Assembly (NCBI GenBank): GCA_020628375.1
Contig: JAHDFD010000001.1
Coordinates: 237,853-301,852 of the forward strand
Source: Chitinophagales bacterium
Lineage (GTDB): Bacteria; Bacteroidota; Bacteroidia; Chitinophagales; UBA2359
Direction: 5' to 3'
Length of the DNA: 64,000 bases
This document shows, in pieces, positions 56,210 to 64,000 of this stretch (its first letter is position 1; the number at the start of each line of letters is the position of its first letter). The notes beneath the pieces were generated by a model. That model did not search any database. It was not told where the DNA came from and saw nothing but the letters and a program-made list of their open reading frames with translations. The translations under genes and the position numbers were made by a program.

Positions 56210-56292
56210 TAAGTCGCGATATTTCACAACTCTGTCAACAGTTTAACAGACCACTGTGCACAAAAGAAACGGTTATACTTGTAAAGAGTAAC
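56210..56292. mobile_element. MITE-like element, family A, copy 5 (truncated, inverted)
   Basis: Matches the first half of the reverse-complement family A sequence (AAGTCGCGAT, CTGTCAACAGT, GACCACTGTGCACAAAAG) and stops just short of the end of the ATPase gene. The other half is missing. It follows a family E element by eight bases. Confidence 0.65.
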
Positions 56293-56303
56293 TGTAATGT
56301 GGT

Positions 56304-58031
56304 TTAGCTATCGGCTTTGTTTTGGTATTTTGCTAATAATTTTTTGAAGCGTGGCGAATTTCGATAATTATCGTAAGCTTTATCATCAATAAATTCCCAA
56401 ACTGGACAACCTAATTCCAGAGCCTTTTCTGTATTTTCGTAGAATAATGTTTCTTCTCCTGTTTCAGCGTAAATTTCGGCTAGTGTTGAATGAGTATAAG
56501 CATCATTACTATCTATCATCAAAGCTTTGTTAATATTCTGAAATGCTTGTTCATATTCACCCATTTTTCTTAACAAATCTGCACGGTTATTATAAGCATC
56601 AGCATATTCTGAATCAATTTCTATAGCTTTATTAAAGTCTTGTAATGCTTCTTCGTTTTTTCCTAAATTAGAATACAGAACTCCTCGATTAAAATATGCT
56701 TTATCACTTAATGAGTCAATTTCTATAGCTTTATTAAAGTCTTGTAATGCTTCTTCGTTTTTTCCTCCTAATTTGCTATATAGAATTCCTCGATTAATAT
56801 ATGCAAATGAAAATTTAGGATTAAGCTCTATGGCTTTATTATAATCTTGTAAAGCTTCTTCGTGTTTTGAATCACTATTGTATAAAACTCCTCGATTATA
56901 AAAGATAAGAGCATCTTCGGAGTTAAGTGTTATTGCCTTTTCATAATCTTCTAATGCTTCATTATAAAGGTCCTGACCTTTATAAATAATTGCTCGTAAA
57001 TGATAAGCATTCGGAGTTGGATTTAGTTTAATTGATTCATTCAACCACTTCAATTTTTTGTTCAAACCTCTTTCCCGATAAGCCTTATTAAATAACTCCT
57101 CAGCTTTTATAATAACATTTAGTTTTTCTTCTTCTCTTCTATTCAGAAAACCATCAGTTACTGCATCAAATAAATTCAAATAATCCTGAACGATCGGTTC
57201 TTTTCTGTCTCCTGAAATTTTGAGTTTTTCTTCCCAAAGCAATTCTCTATCAGAATGAATGACTAAAACTTTTTCAATGGTATTTTCTCCTAAGCTTTCA
57301 TCTAATTTTTCTTTAACGTCTTTTAGTTGCTTTTTTTCTCGTAATCTTTCGCCTTCATTTTCAGGATAGGGGATACGGGTTTGTACAAAATGTAATTTTA
57401 AAGGTTTTTTATGGATATGGTTTTCGCTTTTTGCCAAGCTTTTCATTACCAAAATACAGCCATCTAAATTTTCTTTATTATTCGCCCCTAATACAACCGC
57501 ATGGTCTGCTAAAATTGAAGTCGTAAAGCCCAATATTTCAGAAATACCTGTACGACAATCTATGAGTAAGATATCAGGTTTCAATTCTTTTTCAATGCGC
57601 GCTTTTAGTTCTAAGAAAAATGGAATACCGTAGCGTTTTCCTTCATTAAAGAACTTGTGCCATTCCAGCTCTGAAAGTTTTTTCCAGTAATCAGCATATT
57701 TTACATTACCTGCGGGAATATAGGTAACGGGGGTATGTTTATGATTAGGAAAAGTTACATCAATAGTAAACTCTTTCAAGTTTTTACGAAAAGCAGTTTG
57801 TTGACTTTCAACAAAAAAATAGTGCATATAATCAACTATTCCTTTCTGATAAGGTATATCTATATCTTTTCCTGTTTTTTCTTCAAGTTTGTAGTTCAGT
57901 CCGGGAGCTTCGAGATCAAAGTCGATGAGACAAACACGCTTTTTGAACATTGCCAGATATTCGGCAACATTGGCGAGTGCGAGGGTACGTCCTACTCCAC
58001 CTTTATAAGAATAAAAAGTTACTGTTCTCAT
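56304..58031 (-). CDS. KGGVGR-variant MinD/ParA-like ATPase fused to TPR repeats
   Basis: 575 residues. The N-terminal ~300 residues are a SIMIBI-type ATPase: YSYKGGVGRT at 8-16, where Arg15 replaces the usual Walker Lys; CLIDFDLEAPGLN with Asp37 and Asp39; and LLIDCRTGISE with Asp158. Residues about 310-540 hold six to seven TPR units (for example NRGVLYSNLGKNEEALQDFN). KGGVGR/KGGTGR ATPase-TPR proteins are known from bacterial conflict or signalling operons such as FxSxx-COOH systems. It overlaps the upstream gene by 4 bp and is the last gene of a three-gene cassette. The role is inferred. Confidence 0.8.
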   Translation of the reverse strand: MRTVTFYSYKGGVGRTLALANVAEYLAMFKKRVCLIDFDLEAPGLNYKLEEKTGKDIDIPYQKGIVDYMHYFFVESQQTAFRKNLKEFTIDVTFPNHKHTPVTYIPAGNVKYADYWKKLSELEWHKFFNEGKRYGIPFFLELKARIEKELKPDILLIDCRTGISEILGFTTSILADHAVVLGANNKENLDGCILVMKSLAKSENHIHKKPLKLHFVQTRIPYPENEGERLREKKQLKDVKEKLDESLGENTIEKVLVIHSDRELLWEEKLKISGDRKEPIVQDYLNLFDAVTDGFLNRREEEKLNVIIKAEELFNKAYRERGLNKKLKWLNESIKLNPTPNAYHLRAIIYKGQDLYNEALEDYEKAITLNSEDALIFYNRGVLYNSDSKHEEALQDYNKAIELNPKFSFAYINRGILYSKLGGKNEEALQDFNKAIEIDSLSDKAYFNRGVLYSNLGKNEEALQDFNKAIEIDSEYADAYNNRADLLRKMGEYEQAFQNINKALMIDSNDAYTHSTLAEIYAETGEETLFYENTEKALELGCPVWEFIDDKAYDNYRNSPRFKKLLAKYQNKADS

Positions 58032-58597
58032 GCTTGGGCTGCTCTTTCACCAAAATCGAATTGTAATTTAGTCTCTGTATCGATTTCAATATTTGGAAAA
58101 AGGTTTTCCATTTCATTTACATTCGGCTTTAATTGGCTTTTAATTATATTTTGAATTTCTTCAAGTTCACAACTTAAGGCTTCAGAATTAGCAATTGCTT
58201 CATTCTCTTTCAAAATAAATGCTAGATAATTAAAGTATGACCAATCTAGATTATCCCTTTTTAATTCGAGTTTAAAATCAAGTAGAAATTCCTTCGCAAT
58301 AGTTTCTGGCATTGATAATAAATATTGCTTTCTAGTTTCTTTTGCCTGCTCTTCATCAAACTCTTTATCTAAGCCCATTATCTCTTCAAGATATTCTATC
58401 AAATAATCTATATTTTTGTAAATATCTTCCCTTGCTTCAAAACCTTGTTTTTGTATCGCATCACTAAGATTTTGGTCTATTGCAATTATTTTATCTCTTA
58501 TCTCAAAGGGTGGTTTAATTAAGAATAAAACACCCCTTTCTTCAATATATGCCCAACCAGATTGGGTATCAATTGCCTTTAGAATGATCTTATCCAT
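58028..58597 (-). CDS. Middle protein of the KGGVGR-ATPase cassette, unknown
   Basis: 189 residues, soluble. A beta-rich start (MDKIILKAIDTQSGWAYIEE) is followed by mostly acidic helices (NIDYLIEYLEEIMGLDKEFD; SALSCELEE-type helix near 140-150). No motif or family recognised. The stop codon overlaps the start of the ATPase gene (ATGA), and the previous gene ends only four bases before it, so the three are almost certainly translated together. It may be an adaptor between the other two proteins. Confidence 0.7.
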   Translation of the reverse strand: MDKIILKAIDTQSGWAYIEERGVLFLIKPPFEIRDKIIAIDQNLSDAIQKQGFEAREDIYKNIDYLIEYLEEIMGLDKEFDEEQAKETRKQYLLSMPETIAKEFLLDFKLELKRDNLDWSYFNYLAFILKENEAIANSEALSCELEEIQNIIKSQLKPNVNEMENLFPNIEIDTETKLQFDFGERAAQA

Positions 58598-58601
58598 TAT
58601 T

Positions 58602-59420
58602 TTAATCTTTAGTAATTAATCGTAAGCCTTGCTGTTTCAATAATTCATGAATTTTGCCAAACTCTTTTTCTTGTTTCTCTATTTGATTGGAAAGTTTGTT
58701 GTTGAAAATATTTTTATTTGTTACCTTATTGGTTCTTCTCCAAATATAAGCTCCTTTCAGGTATGCTGATAAATCACCATTAATGAAAATAAGTTCCATA
58801 TAATCGGAACCATCAGAGCGACAGATCGTTTGCCTTATACCATCAGCTTCCAAGTTCTTTGTTGCTAACTTTAAACAAATTAATTGGTGTTTATTTTCAG
58901 TAGTGGCTAAATCTATCAGAAATTTTCCTGCATTGAAGGTACAATTATCATTTTCAAAATAAATGAATTTCCCTTTTTCATCTTTTTGCAGACTGTTATT
59001 TTTAATAAAGGCAACCGAATGCTCAGATTCATATTTTTTAAGATCGAAATGCAAACAAAACTGTCCCCAATAAGCAGGAACACCAATTGTACCCAAATTC
59101 AAGGCAGCGTACTTGAACTTTTGACCATTTTCAAAAGTATTATCAAAAGCTAGTCTTTGCTCACTTCTTTTACTGAAATGCTTTTCAGCTTCCGCTTGGC
59201 TATCGTATAGTTCGTAAGCATTCTTGTAATTACATGTTTCTAAAAACTGCTCTAAACCATTTTGGTCGAAATTGATAGAGAAAACCAAATTTTCATCAAT
59301 GAACTTGGTTACTTGGCTTAATGTTTCATCATTCACTTTGTCTTTAAGTCTAGTAAAGAGCTTTTGTAAATGATTTACATTTTCATCCGCTAATTGAAAA
59401 ATATTATAAGTGGTAGGCAT
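58602..59420 (-). CDS. First protein of the KGGVGR-ATPase cassette, unknown
   Basis: 272 residues from the ATG at 59420; a TTG four codons upstream is possible. An alpha-helical N-terminus (about 1-75) is followed by a compact domain with conserved-looking blocks: KYAALNLGTIGVPAYWGQFC, HFDLKKYESEHSVAFI, GKFLIDLATTENKHQLICLK, CRSDGSDYMELIFINGDLSA. Helical, charged C-terminus. No signal peptide. I do not recognise the fold. It could be the effector of the cassette, but no catalytic motif can be defended. Starts 53 bp after the end of pheT. Confidence 0.7.
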   Translation of the reverse strand: MPTTYNIFQLADENVNHLQKLFTRLKDKVNDETLSQVTKFIDENLVFSINFDQNGLEQFLETCNYKNAYELYDSQAEAEKHFSKRSEQRLAFDNTFENGQKFKYAALNLGTIGVPAYWGQFCLHFDLKKYESEHSVAFIKNNSLQKDEKGKFIYFENDNCTFNAGKFLIDLATTENKHQLICLKLATKNLEADGIRQTICRSDGSDYMELIFINGDLSAYLKGAYIWRRTNKVTNKNIFNNKLSNQIEKQEKEFGKIHELLKQQGLRLITKD

Positions 59421-59472
59421 AATAACCCACAAGATAAAACAATTAACTTAACATAAACAACAAACCTGATAT

Positions 59473-61902
59473 TTACCTCAGGCTTGCTCCCAATTCTTTT
59501 TCGTAAGTCTCGATCATTCTGTTCATGATCTTATCGATCTCCTTATCGGTCAGGGTTTTGGTTTCATCCTGAAAAACGAAACTTACTGCATACGATTTTT
59601 TATCATCACCTATCTTATCAGCATCTTCGTAAATATCGAATAAATTCACCGATTTCAGAATTTTCTTCCCATTTTTACGGGCTATTTGCTCGATCTGAGC
59701 GAAGCTTACCTGCTTATCGATCAACAAGGCTAAATCGCGACGGGAAGCCGGAAACTTCGGCATCGGTGTATAGGTAATTTTCTTCTTAGCAATACGCTTC
59801 ACCGCTGCTTTCCAATTAATTAAAGCATAATAAATTTCTGTTGTAGCTTTAATACCGAACTGCTTCTGTAATTTAACATTAATGCGACCCATTTTCAGAA
59901 TTGGTGCGTTTCTTGGCAAGCCCATTTGTATGCCATAAACCAACTCTTCATCTTTAATATTTTCAGCAACCAAGCCCTTATCTGCTCCTAGTCGCTTAAT
60001 AACATTTACTACTAGCTTTTTAAGATCGAAGAAATCAGCATTCGTTGTTACTGCCTGCCAGCTTTCTGCCGCCTTATTTCCAACGATAAATACACTCAGA
60101 AATTCATTTTCTTTATAACCATTCTCAGACTTTTCGTAGGTTTTACCAAACTCGAAAAATTTAAGATCGTGGTTACTCTGATTCTGATTCAGTTCAATAG
60201 CATTTAAACCAGAAAATAGCATATTCTTACGCAATACATCCAATTCTGAAGAAAGGCTGTTCAGTAATGGCACTACCAGATCATCTCCATCGTAGTATTT
60301 TGAATTGCTTATAGAATTCGCCATTGCTTCACTAAAGCCATTCGCTACCAGATAATCGCTGATCTGATTCTGTAATTTATTTTTATCTATTGCCGGGCTG
60401 GCTGCCAAAGCACTATTCACTGTATTCGGAACAGGAATATTATTGAAACCATAGATGCGCAGAATTTCTTCGATCACATCTATTTCACGCAATACATCTA
60501 CCTTATTGGTCGGTATTTTAATGGTAATCGAATCTTGGTCTTTAGCAACTGTTTCCATTTCCATTGCAGCCAAAATTCTATCCACCTTTTCTGTCGGAAT
60601 TTCCACACCGGTAATTCTGTTTACCTGCTTATAACGAACCGTAACTTCGGCTTTCTCTATCGGCGTTGGATATACATCTATAATTTCTGAACTGATCTCG
60701 CCACCTGCCAGTTCTTTTATAAGCATAGCGGCACGTTTCAGTGCATATACCGGCAAGCTCGGATCGGCACCTTTTTCATAGCGCATACAAGCATCGGTAC
60801 GTAAATTATGACGCTTACCCGATTTTCTTAAACTTTGTGCATTGAAGCAAGCACTTTCTAAGAATATTTCTGTTGTACTTTCTTTAACGCCTGAGTCAAC
60901 ACCACCGAAAACACCTGCAATACACATTGGCACTGAATCACCATTACAGATCATCAGATCTTCTTCATGTAATGTTCGTTCTACCTCATCGAGCGTATTG
61001 AATTTTGTTCCCTGCGGAAGGGTTTTAACGATAATTCCTCCACCTACTTTTGAAGCATCGAAAGCATGCAATGGTTGTCCTAATTCGTGTAGAATAAAGT
61101 TGGTAATATCTACTATGTTATTCTTCGGATTAATACCGATCGACATTAAACGTTCTTTCAACCAATCGGGCGATTCTTTTACCGTTACATTGCTGATCGA
61201 GATTCCGGCATAACGCGGACAAAGGTGTTCATCTTCCACCTTAATACTTACCGACTTCGTATTATTATCGATCTTGAAATTATCTACAGAAGGAACATCA
61301 ACCGTTCCTTTAAAATCATTATTGATAACCAAGGCTGCATATAAGTCCTGCGCCACCCCTAAATGACAAGTTGCATCAGAGCGGTTCGGCGTTAAGCCAA
61401 TTTCAAATAAATAATCTTCTTTCAGATCGAAGACCTGAGCAGCAGGTGTTCCTGTTGCTGTATCTTCGGGTAAAACAATAATTCCGTCGTGATCGTGTCC
61501 TATACCGATCTCGTCTTCAGCACAGATCATTCCCTGTGATTCTTCACCACGTATCTTCGATTTTTTGATCTTAAAGGAATCTCCCTCAACTGGAAAAAGG
61601 GTTGTTCCTACGGTTGCTACGACTACTTTTTGTCCGGCTGCTACATTGGGCGCACCACAAACGATTGGCAAAGGGTTTTCGCCGCCTACATCAACTTTTG
61701 TTACACGTAGTTTATCGGCATTAGGATGTTTTTCGGCACTTAAAACGTGCCCAACGACCAAGCCGTTCAAGCCGCCTTCTACCTGTTGTTTTTTTTCAAT
61801 ACCTTCTACTTCCAACCCAATCTCGGTAAGCATATTTGCTACCTCATCGGCAGGTAAGTCAATGTTCAGGTATTGCTTGATCCAGTTGTAAGATACTTTC
61901 AT
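59473..61902 (-). CDS. pheT: Phenylalanine-tRNA ligase beta subunit
   Basis: 809 residues, full length. It begins MKVSYNWIKQYLNIDLPADE, has the tRNA-binding EMAP/OB domain (about 40-155: VVGHVLSAEKHPNADKLRVT, CGAPNVAAGQKVVVATVGT), the B3/B4 editing domain, the B5 domain, and the anticodon-binding FDX-ACB domain at the end (KFPASRRDLALLID). It forms a heterotetramer with PheS, which is not in this window. Its own promoter lies upstream, and the three-gene ATPase cassette follows directly. Confidence 0.97.
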   Translation of the reverse strand: MKVSYNWIKQYLNIDLPADEVANMLTEIGLEVEGIEKKQQVEGGLNGLVVGHVLSAEKHPNADKLRVTKVDVGGENPLPIVCGAPNVAAGQKVVVATVGTTLFPVEGDSFKIKKSKIRGEESQGMICAEDEIGIGHDHDGIIVLPEDTATGTPAAQVFDLKEDYLFEIGLTPNRSDATCHLGVAQDLYAALVINNDFKGTVDVPSVDNFKIDNNTKSVSIKVEDEHLCPRYAGISISNVTVKESPDWLKERLMSIGINPKNNIVDITNFILHELGQPLHAFDASKVGGGIIVKTLPQGTKFNTLDEVERTLHEEDLMICNGDSVPMCIAGVFGGVDSGVKESTTEIFLESACFNAQSLRKSGKRHNLRTDACMRYEKGADPSLPVYALKRAAMLIKELAGGEISSEIIDVYPTPIEKAEVTVRYKQVNRITGVEIPTEKVDRILAAMEMETVAKDQDSITIKIPTNKVDVLREIDVIEEILRIYGFNNIPVPNTVNSALAASPAIDKNKLQNQISDYLVANGFSEAMANSISNSKYYDGDDLVVPLLNSLSSELDVLRKNMLFSGLNAIELNQNQSNHDLKFFEFGKTYEKSENGYKENEFLSVFIVGNKAAESWQAVTTNADFFDLKKLVVNVIKRLGADKGLVAENIKDEELVYGIQMGLPRNAPILKMGRINVKLQKQFGIKATTEIYYALINWKAAVKRIAKKKITYTPMPKFPASRRDLALLIDKQVSFAQIEQIARKNGKKILKSVNLFDIYEDADKIGDDKKSYAVSFVFQDETKTLTDKEIDKIMNRMIETYEKELGASLR

Positions 61903-61968
61903 TGTTCTTAAAGACTTTTATCTGTTTGATTGATGACACAAAACCGAAGCTTTGTGTTTTTGAAGCTG

Positions 61969-61976
61969 CAAAGGTA
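61969..61976 (-). promoter_or_regulatory. TAnnTTTG promoter of pheT, with leader hairpin
   Basis: Reads TACCTTTG then CAG on the minus strand. The ~60-nt leader that follows contains a hairpin with arms ACACAAA / TTTGTGT (about 61935-61958). No obvious Phe-rich leader peptide is present. Confidence 0.55.
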
Positions 61977-62031
61977 GTGGGAAATATTTATTGCTGAGTA
62001 GGCTAGTTAGTGCTTTAAGCTTTGTTATCAT

Positions 62032-62580
62032 TTACCTTTTCCGCCGATAGTGATTCTGAACTATTTGACCCAGAAATACTTTAGACGTTATGTGTTCAAA
62101 TTCCATTGGTTGCACTAAATCTCCAAACAAAGGAAATCCACCACCTAAAAGTATCGGAATTGTTGTTATTCTTAATTCATCGATCAAATCTTCTTTCAGG
62201 AAATTCTGAATTGTTCTGCCTCCATCGATGTACAGTTTAAAAAATCCTTTTTCATAGACTTTTTCTATAATTTCTTGTGGACGACCATTTATCAAACTTA
62301 CTTTTTCGTTAAAGTTCTCAGGAATTTTTTTGAGTGTATTGCTTAACACAAAAACAGGCTTACTATATGGCCATTCTCCTCCAAACCCACAAATAATTTC
62401 AAAGGTCGTTCGCCCCATGAGAATTGCATCTATTTCATTCATCAACTGAATAAAACCCATATCATCATTATTGGGGTTAGGAATGGAATTCAGCCAGTCT
62501 AATTCTCCATTTTTTCCGGCAATAAATCCGTCTAAACTTTTAGCGATGAATACAATGTTTTTTCCATTGAAATGATTCAT
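62032..62580 (-). CDS. Dihydrofolate reductase / RibD C-terminal family protein
   Basis: 182 residues. Family signs: IVFIAKSLDGFIAGKNGELDWL at the N-terminus (catalytic-loop region), ILMGRTTFE, FVLSNTLKKIP, LYIDGGRTIQNFL (NADPH-binding Gly-rich motif) and ITTIPILLGGGFPLFGD. These proteins are usually annotated as dihydrofolate-reductase-like; the substrate of this subgroup is mostly unknown. It lies between pheT and a secreted protease gene, 40 bp after the latter, as a separate function. Confidence 0.85.
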   Translation of the reverse strand: MNHFNGKNIVFIAKSLDGFIAGKNGELDWLNSIPNPNNDDMGFIQLMNEIDAILMGRTTFEIICGFGGEWPYSKPVFVLSNTLKKIPENFNEKVSLINGRPQEIIEKVYEKGFFKLYIDGGRTIQNFLKEDLIDELRITTIPILLGGGFPLFGDLVQPMEFEHITSKVFLGQIVQNHYRRKR

Positions 62581-62620
62581 ATATTCATAATTAAATGATT
62601 GTTGTTAATATTTCTTTTTA

Positions 62621-63874
62621 TCATCTGTGAACAACGAACCTTCCTGATTTTATCTGAAGATCATTACTCGTTCTGAAAAAGAAGATGCCATTATTAAGAT
62701 CACGAACATCGATTTGTCTTTCTTTTTCATTAACAGAAAAACTTTTAACCAACTTTCCATCTTTGGTAAATATTTCAAGGAGATAATTACTATGGTTATT
62801 TTCAATCGTAATAAAATCGGCAGCCGGATTGGGGAAGATTGTCACATTTTCGATTAAATCCGTTTCATCAGTGGAAGTTATAAGCTCCATACATCCCGTT
62901 TCGATAAGATTTTCCTCACTCCACAAATTTATTCTTGAAGGCAAATAAAGTGCTGCTTCCATTCTTTCAACTTGTCCTTGGGTAAACATCTTTTTACAAC
63001 GATGATTATAATCCATGAAGTTCTCGCCATTTGTTGGTACGCCACAACTGTTATCGTTATTATAACAACCTTCTAATTCAATTTCGCCTCCTGTAGTTGG
63101 TGGGGTGTCTTCTACAAGGTCGTTATCTGCACAACTCCCTTCAAAAGTATGCCTTAGGTTCAACCAATGCCCTGCCTCGTGCGAACAAACAGATGCCCAA
63201 TCGTCTCCCGCTTCTAACTCGGAATGATTTCCATATCCCCATCGAATTGAACTATAAAATATTCCTCCGGTGTTATTATTAGCGTCATAATTGCTTGGAT
63301 AGTAAGCATAGGCAGTGAAATTTGTAGGAGGTGTAAAAGCATATTTGGGAAAATATATATTCAGATATTTATGATTATCCCAGGCATATTGAAAAAGGTT
63401 TCCTTCATTATAAACAGCATCTGCATCTTCGTGATAAATTAACCCCGTTGTCGAATTTCCATAAGGATCTATTGTAGCCAGACAGAACGTAATATCCAAC
63501 ATTCCTTTTATCGTGTCAAACGCTGCGTCGATCGTTTCCCAACCGTCGTTCAGTCCATTAAAATCATTATTGAGAATTTCTAAACCAGACAAGGCTTGTT
63601 CCATATCCATTTTGCCAAAATCGCCATCGTGAAAAACATGCATTACTACCGGTATTATGTATTGACTTGTATCTGATTTTTTGGTCTTTGTTCGATTCTT
63701 TTCAATGATTTCCTGTAAATATAATTCGGTATTTAATAATTCTTCTTGCGCATTACTATTGGTCTGTAAGTGTTTGTTGAGAATAGCTTCATGGGAACAC
63801 GGTGAAAAATTCCCCTGCCCAAAACTGATGTGACAGATAGTTAAAAATGAAGCAATTATTAGCGAGTATTTCAT
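62621..63874 (-). CDS. M43 (pappalysin-type) zinc metalloprotease with T9SS sorting domain
   Basis: 417 residues from the ATG at 63874, where a signal peptide begins (MKYSLIIASFLTICHISFGQ); an open frame 35 codons longer lacks one. The metzincin motif HEAGHWLNLRH starts at His232, with catalytic Glu233, and the Met-turn region reads ENFMDYNHRCKKMF. C-terminal residues about 345-417 form a type A sorting domain (VTIFPNPAADFITIEN ... GIFFFRTSNDLQIKSGRFVV). A secreted or surface endopeptidase, likely for nutrient scavenging. Confidence 0.9.
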   Translation of the reverse strand: MKYSLIIASFLTICHISFGQGNFSPCSHEAILNKHLQTNSNAQEELLNTELYLQEIIEKNRTKTKKSDTSQYIIPVVMHVFHDGDFGKMDMEQALSGLEILNNDFNGLNDGWETIDAAFDTIKGMLDITFCLATIDPYGNSTTGLIYHEDADAVYNEGNLFQYAWDNHKYLNIYFPKYAFTPPTNFTAYAYYPSNYDANNNTGGIFYSSIRWGYGNHSELEAGDDWASVCSHEAGHWLNLRHTFEGSCADNDLVEDTPPTTGGEIELEGCYNNDNSCGVPTNGENFMDYNHRCKKMFTQGQVERMEAALYLPSRINLWSEENLIETGCMELITSTDETDLIENVTIFPNPAADFITIENNHSNYLLEIFTKDGKLVKSFSVNEKERQIDVRDLNNGIFFFRTSNDLQIKSGRFVVHR

Positions 63875-64000
63875 AATGGTTTGAATTAGATTAAATAGTT
63901 CAAATTGCAATGTATAAAAAATAAATATCTTAATAGCAATACTTTGGAAAAGAATTAAGCCGCAATCTTGCCGAAACACATAACTTTCCGTATGACTTCA

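Noticed and set aside
56304..58031. Chromosome- or plasmid-partition ParA
   Set aside because: The KGGVGR P-loop variant, the TPR tail and the absence of ParB or centromere-like repeats argue against partition.
63875..63979. N-terminal extension of the M43 protease
   Set aside because: Starting there would bury the signal peptide; the ATG at 63874 gives a typical exported protein.
1..64000. Transposase or integrase for the short inverted-repeat elements
   Set aside because: No gene in the window resembles one, so the elements are listed as non-autonomous.

Overview
The window looks like chromosomal DNA from a low-GC, gliding-type member of the Bacteroidota. The grounds are family markers found together: gldD, several secreted proteins ending in type IX secretion (T9SS) type A sorting domains (YPNP...G.Y), lineage-restricted domains (DUF3109, DUF4292, DUF4293, DUF3078, DUF177 next to rpmF), promoters of the TAnnTTTG type, and no obvious Shine-Dalgarno sequences. 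The order or genus cannot be fixed from the sequence alone. No rRNA, tRNA, CRISPR array, prophage or intact transposase gene was recognised.

Layout. 1-8266 (minus): three large secreted, repetitive, Cys-rich surface proteins, one cut by the window edge (cytochrome-c-like plus lamin-tail domain) and one carrying three near-identical 714-bp tandem units. 8581-10639 (minus): DUF4293 membrane protein, DUF3109 metal-cluster protein and a BatC-like TPR protein. 10900-19052 (plus): T9SS-exported esterase, TPR protein, S41 peptidase with a lipoprotein, unknown membrane protein, T9SS cargo, gldD. 19311-28391: GMC oxidoreductase, SUKH immunity-like protein, UbiB/AarF kinase, EGF-like lipoprotein, KdsC phosphatase, DUF3078 protein, a candidate small RNA, an unrecognised protein with protein-kinase-like motifs, and a GbsR/MarR regulator. 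29074-36542: choice-of-anchor/dockerin-like secreted protein, a chimeric T9SS gene overlapping a second T9SS cargo gene, an IPTL-type sorting-motif protein, and comM/yifB. 36937-43385: DUF4292 lipoprotein, the DUF177-rpmF-fabH block, and outer-membrane or secreted proteins. 43881-54943: a small membrane protein, mutL, two TPR-histidine kinases, a metallophosphoesterase and a CheB-CheR-PAS-histidine kinase fusion. 54981-63874 (minus): unknown protein, PlsC-like acyltransferase, a three-gene cassette built on a KGGVGR-variant ATPase-TPR protein, pheT, a DHFR/RibD-like reductase and a T9SS-exported M43 metalloprotease.

Two themes stand out. The intergenic regions are loaded with short, transposase-less inverted-repeat elements. 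I can separate six families (A-F). A occurs five times and B and D twice each. B has inserted into one A copy and C into another, and the target-site duplications are readable. Second, several genes look like uncharacterised signalling or conflict modules: the KGGVGR-ATPase cassette directly behind pheT (56304-59420), a kinase-like protein of unknown family (26662-27690), and a family of TPR sensor proteins found both with a histidine kinase domain (46280-49761) and without one (12541-13740). All functions are inferred from motifs read by eye; no database search was possible.
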